Shown here: positions 15,157 to 19,329 of the stretch, piece after piece
Layout of the letters: each line of letters opens with the position of its first letter
Position numbering within the stretch: position 1 is the first letter of the stretch
Origin: JBAJNN01 sp036881905
GTDB lineage: Bacteria; Pseudomonadota; Alphaproteobacteria; Rhizobiales; Im1
Reading direction: 5' to 3'
NCBI GenBank assembly: GCA_036881905.1
Contig: JBAJNN010000033.1
Location: forward strand, 1 to 19,329
DNA length: 19,329 nt
The notes under the pieces: model-generated
The model's input: the letters and a program-made list of their open reading frames with translations, nothing else
Databases searched by the model: none
What the model was told of the DNA's origin: nothing
Translations under genes and position numbers: made by a program

Positions 15157-16536
15157 ATGTTCGACAAGATTCTCATCGCCAATCGTGGCGAGATCGCCTT
15201 GAGAATCCTGCGCGCCTGCCGCGAACTCGGCATTTCGACCGTCGCGGTCCATTCGAGCGCGGATGAAAACGCCATGCATGTGCGCCTTGCCGATGAAAGC
15301 GTGTGTATCGGCCCGCCCGCCGCCACCCGCAGTTATCTCAATATTCCAGCGATTGTGGCCGCCTGCGAGATCACCGGCGCCGACGCCATTCACCCAGGCT
15401 ATGGGTTCTTGTCAGAAAATGAGCGTTTTGCTCAAGTTTTGGCCGAGCATAACGTCACCTTCATCGGGCCGGATGCCCGCCATATTCGCATGATGGGCGA
15501 TAAAATCGAAGCCAAACGCAGTGCCGCCAGTCTGGGCCTTCCTGTCGTGCCCGGATCAAAAGGCGCGGTCGCAGACGATGATGACGCCTGCCGGATCTGC
15601 GCCGAAATCGGCTATCCGGTCTTGATCAAGGCGGCGGCGGGCGGCGGCGGGCGCGGCATGAAGGTCGCCCATGGCGAAAAGACCGTGGGCGAGGCGCTCC
15701 GGCATTGCCGCGCCGAGGCCGCCGCTTCCTTTGGCGATGACGCGGTCTATATCGAGAAGTATCTCGCCGCGCCGCGTCATATCGAGATTCAGGTCTTGGG
15801 CGATGGTCAGGGCCGAGCGATTCACTTGGGCGAGCGCGATTGCTCATTGCAACGCCGCCACCAGAAGATTGTCGAGGAAGCCCCGGCCGCGGGCCTCGAT
15901 GCGCAAGCAAGGAACGCCATCGGCGAGCGAGTCGCCGACGCGGTGTCGAAAATCGCCTATCGCGGCGCCGGCACGGTCGAATTTCTCTACGAAAACGGCG
16001 AGTTTTATTTCATCGAGATGAATACCCGCCTTCAGGTCGAGCATCCGGTGAGCGAGGCGATTACCGGTCTCGATCTGGTCCGCGAGCAGATTCGCATCGC
16101 CGCCGGCGATTCGCTCGGGCGCGCCCAGGAGGACATCGCCTTCAACGGCCACGCCATCGAATGCCGCATCAATGCCGAAAACCCTTTAACCTTCGTTCCC
16201 TGTCCCGGTCGCATCAGTGAATTGCATCCCCCCGGAGGATTGGGTGTGCGGGTCGATTCGGCACTTTACTCAGGCTACACCATTCCCCCCTATTATGACA
16301 GTCTGGTCGCCAAGCTGATCGTTTTCGCCAACACCAGGCAGGACTGCCTGATGCGGCTGAAACGGGCGCTCGCCGAATATGTTATCGAGGGGGTGGAAAC
16401 CACCATCCCGCTGTTGAAGACCGTGTTGGAACAACCGGCCATCGTCGGCGGCCAATATGATATTCACTGGCTTGAAAACCATCTCGCGGGGAACCGTGAC
16501 GCGACCGAGAAGGAGGGATTAAGAGACGATGAATAA
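15157..16536 (+). CDS. accC: Biotin carboxylase subunit of acetyl-CoA carboxylase
   Basis: A 459-residue ATP-grasp enzyme that carboxylates the biotin of AccB with bicarbonate and ATP. The N-terminus MFDKILIANRGEIALRIL is canonical. ATP-binding Lys158 and the loop AAGGGGRGMKV follow, then QRRHQK with Lys237, and MNTRLQVEHP with catalytic Arg291; numbering is within one residue of E. coli AccC. I chose ATG 15157 because the family begins there. The ribosome site AAGGAG (15139-15144) is 12 nt upstream. An in-frame ATG at 15148 (three extra residues) lies only 3 nt from that site but cannot be excluded. The C-terminus overlaps a possible upstream start of the next gene. It forms a transcription unit with accB. 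Confidence 0.96.
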   Translation: MFDKILIANRGEIALRILRACRELGISTVAVHSSADENAMHVRLADESVCIGPPAATRSYLNIPAIVAACEITGADAIHPGYGFLSENERFAQVLAEHNVTFIGPDARHIRMMGDKIEAKRSAASLGLPVVPGSKGAVADDDDACRICAEIGYPVLIKAAAGGGGRGMKVAHGEKTVGEALRHCRAEAAASFGDDAVYIEKYLAAPRHIEIQVLGDGQGRAIHLGERDCSLQRRHQKIVEEAPAAGLDAQARNAIGERVADAVSKIAYRGAGTVEFLYENGEFYFIEMNTRLQVEHPVSEAITGLDLVREQIRIAAGDSLGRAQEDIAFNGHAIECRINAENPLTFVPCPGRISELHPPGGLGVRVDSALYSGYTIPPYYDSLVAKLIVFANTRQDCLMRLKRALAEYVIEGVETTIPLLKTVLEQPAIVGGQYDIHWLENHLAGNRDATEKEGLRDDE

Positions 16537-16567
16537 TAATGTGTCGTCCGGCGGGGAGGGGTTGACC

Positions 16568-17632
16568 ATGGTTTCGCCATCGCGCGACAAACGCAATGTC
16601 GTTCCCTTTGTCAGCGTCGATCATATGATGAAGCTGGTTTTAGTGCTCGGCATCGAGCAATTTATGGCCGAGCTGGCCGGTTATATCGAGGAGGATTTCG
16701 CCCGCTGGCAGTCCTTCGACAAGGTCCCGCGCCTGGCCTCGCATTCGGTGAAGGGGGTGATCGAGTTGATGCCGACCAGCGACGGCGCCGTCTACAGCTT
16801 CAAATATGTCAACGGCCATCCGCGCAACATGCGCAGCGGTCTGCAGACCGTCACCGCCTTCGGCATTCTGGCGGCGGTTGAGACCGGCTATCCGCTCCTG
16901 CTCTCGGAGATGACGATTCTGACCGCGCTGCGCACCGCGGCGACCTCGGCGCTGGCGGCGAAATATCTGGCCCCGCGAGGCGCTAAGACGATGGCCATGA
17001 TCGGCAATGGCGCTCAGGCCGAATTTCAGGCTCTCGCCTTCAGGCGGCTTTTGGGGACGAATCGATTGCGGCTCTATGACATTGACGGTGAAGCAACCGA
17101 AAAATGCCTGCGCAATCTCTCCGACCATGGCTTCGACCTTGTCGTGTGCCGGTCCGCCGAAGACAGCGTCGAAGGCGCCGATATCATCACCACCGCCACC
17201 GCCGATAAGCAATACGCCACCATTCTAACCGATAATATGGTTGGGGCGGGCGTTCACATCAACGCCGTGGGCGGCGACTGTCCGGGCAAGACCGAGTTAC
17301 AGAGGGAGGTTTTGTTGCGCTCGGAGATTTTCGTCGAGCACGCGCCGCAAACCCGAATCGAGGGCGAGATTCAGCAATTGCCACCGGATCACCCAGTTTG
17401 TGAATTGTGGCGGGTGATTGCCGGTCAACATCGCCGACGTCGCCGGCGCGATCAGGTGACGCTGTTCGATTCGGTCGGTTTCGCCATCGAGGATTTCTCC
17501 GCCCTGCGCTTCATTCACGACAAGCTCAAAACATTGCCGTTTTTCGAGGAGCTCGACCTTCTGGCCGACCCCGACGATCCGCGCGACCTTTATGGCATGG
17601 TGATGCGGGCCGAAGCGGTTGCTCCCCCGTGA
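16568..17632 (+). CDS. Ornithine cyclodeaminase / mu-crystallin family protein
   Basis: A 354-residue NAD(P)-dependent enzyme of the ornithine cyclodeaminase family. Classical members convert ornithine to proline and ammonia, others are ketimine reductases or amino-acid dehydrogenases, so the substrate is not certain. Marks are ELMPTSDGAVYSFKYVNGHP (Lys79), EMTILTALRTAATSALAAKYLA (Arg122), the Rossmann loop MIGNGAQAEFQALAF (146-150), ILTDNMVGAGVHINAVGGDCPGKTEL and DSVGFAIEDFSAL. I chose ATG 16568 because GGGGAGGGG (16553-16561) is 6 nt upstream; ATG 16529, overlapping the accC stop and 11 nt after AGGAGGG, is the alternative. The short segment GQHRRRRRRDQ near the C-terminus is unusually arginine-rich for the family. 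Its place after accC is probably cotranscriptional only. Confidence 0.88.
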   Translation: MVSPSRDKRNVVPFVSVDHMMKLVLVLGIEQFMAELAGYIEEDFARWQSFDKVPRLASHSVKGVIELMPTSDGAVYSFKYVNGHPRNMRSGLQTVTAFGILAAVETGYPLLLSEMTILTALRTAATSALAAKYLAPRGAKTMAMIGNGAQAEFQALAFRRLLGTNRLRLYDIDGEATEKCLRNLSDHGFDLVVCRSAEDSVEGADIITTATADKQYATILTDNMVGAGVHINAVGGDCPGKTELQREVLLRSEIFVEHAPQTRIEGEIQQLPPDHPVCELWRVIAGQHRRRRRRDQVTLFDSVGFAIEDFSALRFIHDKLKTLPFFEELDLLADPDDPRDLYGMVMRAEAVAPP

Positions 17633-17642
17633 TCGATAAGCG

Positions 17643-17671
17643 TTGAAACCACGGCAATAGGGCTGTATAAC
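17643..17671 (+). promoter_or_regulatory. Candidate sigma-70-type promoter of ahpC
   Basis: TTGAAA (17643-17648) and TATAAC (17666-17671) are separated by the optimal 17 bp, just after the preceding gene's stop codon at 17632. Transcription would start near 17678, giving a leader of about 80 nt. This suggests ahpC is transcribed independently of the acc cluster. I see no clear OxyR-type box, but the motif is too loose to exclude one by eye. Confidence 0.6.
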
Positions 17672-17759
17672 TTGGCAGGGATGAGAGGGATGACGGCGCC
17701 CAGGGTGTCGGCCGCCTCTCGCGATGGCCGCGGCAAAGACGAAAGGAACAGATCGAGCG

Positions 17760-18308
17760 ATGTTGACGATTGGAGACCGTTTCCCCGAGTTCAACTTAAA
17801 GGCAGTGGTGTCGGGCGACCTGAAAACCGCTTTTACCACTATCACCACTATCACCAATGAGAGCGATACGGGTAAGTGGAAGATTTTCTTCTTCTGGCCG
17901 AAGGATTTTACCTTCGTCTGCCCGACCGAAATTACCGCCTTCGGCAAGATGAACGCCGCCTTCGCCGAGCGTGGCGCGGTGATTTACGGGGGCTCGACCG
18001 ACAGCGAGTCCGCCCATCTGAACTGGCGCAACAGCCACCCCGATCTTCAATCATTGCCGTTTGCCATGCTGGCCGACATCAAGCGCGAACTGTCGCAGGC
18101 GCTCGGCATTCTTCACAAGCAGGAAGGCGTGTGTTTGCGGGCGAGTTTCGTGGTCGATCCGCAAGGGGTGATCCGTTTCGTCTGCGCCCATGATCTCAGC
18201 GTCGGGCGCAACCCTGACGAGGTTCTGCGGGTGCTCGAGGCGTTGCAGACCGATGAATTATGCCCCTGCAACTGGCGACCCGGCGAGGCGGTCATCAGCC
18301 TTGATTGA
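17760..18308 (+). CDS. ahpC: Typical 2-Cys peroxiredoxin (alkyl hydroperoxide reductase C)
   Basis: A 182-residue thiol peroxidase that reduces H2O2, organic peroxides and peroxynitrite. The peroxidatic Cys54 sits in FTFVCPTEI, with DFTF and conserved PKD before it. The resolving cysteine is in the C-terminal DELCPCNW (Cys168 or Cys170), and VCLRASFVVDP carries the conserved Arg. The start ATG 17760 gives the canonical MLTIGDRFPEFNL; AAAGGA is 12 nt upstream. An in-frame ATG at 17724 has no ribosome site. Residues 26-31 read TTITTI because 9 bp are tandemly duplicated (17835-17852); the usual family sequence has one TTI before TNESDTGKW. The alkylhydroperoxidase (AhpD-like) gene that often follows is absent. 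An unlinked thioredoxin or AhpF would have to reduce it. Confidence 0.94.
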   Translation: MLTIGDRFPEFNLKAVVSGDLKTAFTTITTITNESDTGKWKIFFFWPKDFTFVCPTEITAFGKMNAAFAERGAVIYGGSTDSESAHLNWRNSHPDLQSLPFAMLADIKRELSQALGILHKQEGVCLRASFVVDPQGVIRFVCAHDLSVGRNPDEVLRVLEALQTDELCPCNWRPGEAVISLD

Positions 18309-18541
18309 GGCCTGAGAACCGGAGAGGAGCACAAAGAGGGCTTTTTCTGAGCTTCGGCCTTAAGGGCTCCCCCCGCCCCGGGGCCTCTGGCCCCGATGAA
18401 CGACGCCCGCGGCTTCCGGCGGATGGGGGGTGGAGGGCGTATTGTGCGCCCCGGGCCTTCCGCGCGGGCCTGCATGCGCATAGCAGCACGAAATGGGTCG
18501 CGTCCATAGGGTATTGGGGGGCCTTTGCGCCCGGGGTCTGC
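18309..18541. other. Spacer downstream of ahpC
   Basis: No gene is supported. A perfect GGGGCC-TCT-GGCCCC hairpin lies at 18380-18394, about 70 bp after the ahpC stop. It has no T run on either side, so it is not called a terminator. The sequence is GC-rich and low in recognisable content. Confidence 0.45.
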
Positions 18542-18687
18542 GGGATGTCTCTAAAAACCTGGATTTTGGCGCTATTCGTGTCGTCATCACATTTGTCTTT
18601 GACGCTATGGCCGTATTCGTGTTAACGCCGCTTCCCGAAAACGTGTCTCCGCGCGCCGCATCCAAATCAGAGGTTTTAGAGACGCCC
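18542..18687. mobile_element. Putative MITE-like element with imperfect terminal inverted repeats
   Basis: The left end GGGATGTCTCTAAAAACCT (18542-18560) is mirrored by the right end AGGTTTTAGAGACGCCC (18671-18687). The core GTCTCTAAAA(A)CCT pairs over 13 bases with one extra A, and inverted similarity continues inwards (GGATTTTGG against CCAAATC). The 146-bp interior encodes nothing and is less GC-rich than its surroundings. No target-site duplication is visible. It may be a non-autonomous transposon derivative or a structured intergenic repeat. Confidence 0.5.
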
Positions 18688-19069
18688 AGCGCATTGCGCG
18701 CCGGGTGTGGCCGGTTTGTGGACATCGCCTTATTTATCGCGCATGGCCGGTGATCTGGCGCCCCGATCGTCAGGCACGGACAGAGTCTCGACTTGGTGGG
18801 GCCACAAGCCCTGAAAATGGCTCCACACTCAAGTACACCCATGTCATGGAGAGCATGGACGAGGAGCGTCCCGCCTTCGGGAAAAGGCAGGGACGCCCGT
18901 CGATGCGGAGAGTTGGCCAACTTTGGGGGCAGGGGAGCCCGTCGATGCAAGGGAACTTGCGGGCTCTCGGGGGCGAGACGGCCCTCGCGCGGGGAGAGGC
19001 GTGCTCGGTCTCGCGCCTCCTTATGCGACAGGCCGGTTCACGCCGGGCGTTGGCTGCTTTCACTCTGCC
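18688..19069. other. Non-coding stretch with hairpin and short repeats next to the IS remnant
   Basis: No gene is supported. Besides the hairpin at 18866-18896 it holds a perfect 12-bp palindrome AGTTGGCCAACT (18911-18922). This lies between two direct copies of GCCCGTCGATGC (18895-18906 and 18937-18948). Part of it is probably the non-coding end of the IS481-type element, but I cannot identify the terminal inverted repeat. Confidence 0.45.
18866..18896. repeat. Strong imperfect inverted repeat / hairpin
   Basis: GCGTCCC+GCCTT (18866-18877) pairs with AAGGC+GGGACGC (18884-18896). This makes a 12-bp stem with a single bulged A (18889) and a CGGGAA loop. No T run follows. Confidence 0.6.
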
Positions 19070-19329
19070 TAGCTGTGGAGCCTCAATAGGTTGTCCTTGT
19101 TTAGGCCGAGGCGACTGATTGGCGTTTGATCTTTTATTGCACCGTGTGGTCGATGCCAATTGTAGAGGTGGATCCACACGGGCAGGTTTGCGGCGCGCTG
19201 ATCTGAGGTCTGATAGGCTCGGGCATAGGCCCATGCCCTCAAGCCCGTCTGGATCAAGCGTTCGGCCTTGGCCGTTGGTGTTCGGGGTGTAGGGTTTTGT
19301 GCGGATGTGTTTCAGACCGAGCGAGCCGC
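19070..19329 (-). pseudogene. IS481-type transposase, 3' part, frameshifted and cut by the window edge
   Basis: On the minus strand, the last 62 codons to the stop at about 19070 give RAWAYARAYQTSDQRAANLPVW then YNWHRPHGAIKDQTPISRLGL and NLLRLHS, the C-terminal end of the IS481-family DDE integrase-core transposase. Upstream, from the window edge, another frame gives LGLKHIRTKPYTPNTNG. The two are joined by one extra base (plus-strand G near 19270) in the region where NGKAERLIQT should lie. That stretch carries the third catalytic acidic residue, so the copy is inactive. The N-terminal part and the left IS end lie outside the window. Confidence 0.82.

Noticed and set aside
18380..18394. GGGGCC-TCT-GGCCCC hairpin as an ahpC terminator
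   Set aside because: No T tract follows and it is about 70 bp from the stop.
18360..18950. 196-codon minus-strand frame across the region after ahpC
   Set aside because: It crosses the MITE-like inverted repeats and the hairpin, has low-complexity composition and no ribosome site or family match.
1..19329. CRISPR array, phage genes, toxin-antitoxin or defence island
   Set aside because: No regularly spaced repeats, no phage structural genes and no recognisable toxin, antitoxin or defence nuclease cluster. The HNH protein is a common stand-alone family.

Overview
The window looks like a chromosomal segment of an alphaproteobacterium. It is GC-rich. It carries a DUF1674 (SdhAF4-type) gene, a YqaA-DsbB pair, an aroQ-accB-accC cluster preceded by the remains of an M48/TPR peptidase gene, and alphaproteobacterial-looking asd, ahpC and ornithine cyclodeaminase-family genes. 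I cannot assign a family. About 58% of the window is intact coding sequence, low for such bacteria. Much of the rest is recognisable gene debris: three long multi-frameshift pseudogenes, a broken IS481-type transposase and a probable MITE-like element. This suggests ongoing gene decay, as in a host-restricted or recently bottlenecked lineage (inference).

Layout. 1-2434: an edge inverted repeat, a decayed MFS transporter (about 433-1604) and featureless spacer. 2435-4582: an HNH endonuclease (+) converging on a minus-strand group of DUF1674 protein, YqaA-type membrane protein and DsbB. 4877-5784: a decayed staphylococcal-nuclease-domain gene. 5968-6996: asd (lysine/threonine/methionine/DAP precursor synthesis). 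7304-7380: a CAU-anticodon tRNA on the minus strand. 7761-11619: a metal ABC importer operon sitABCD with two tandem copies of a palindromic operator-like box. The last permease has a long C-terminal tail that runs antisense into a convergent histidine-kinase gene (11413-12351). About 12713-13964: a decayed M48 metallopeptidase with TPRs. 14195-17632: aroQ, accB, accC and an ornithine cyclodeaminase-family gene in one direction. 17643-18308: ahpC with its own promoter. 18309-19329: non-coding sequence with a MITE-like inverted-repeat element, a strong hairpin and the 3' part of a frameshifted IS481-type transposase.

Functionally, the intact genes are mostly core metabolism (Asd, AroQ, AccB/AccC), redox and envelope maintenance (DsbB, AhpC, YqaA) and Mn/Fe import. 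The losses are of an efflux pump, a nuclease and a periplasmic protease/chaperone. I saw no defence system, phage, CRISPR array or clearly new multi-gene system. The most interesting leads are the duplicated sit operator, the sitD tail/kinase overlap, the small repeats in the non-coding stretches and the in-frame 9-bp duplication inside ahpC.
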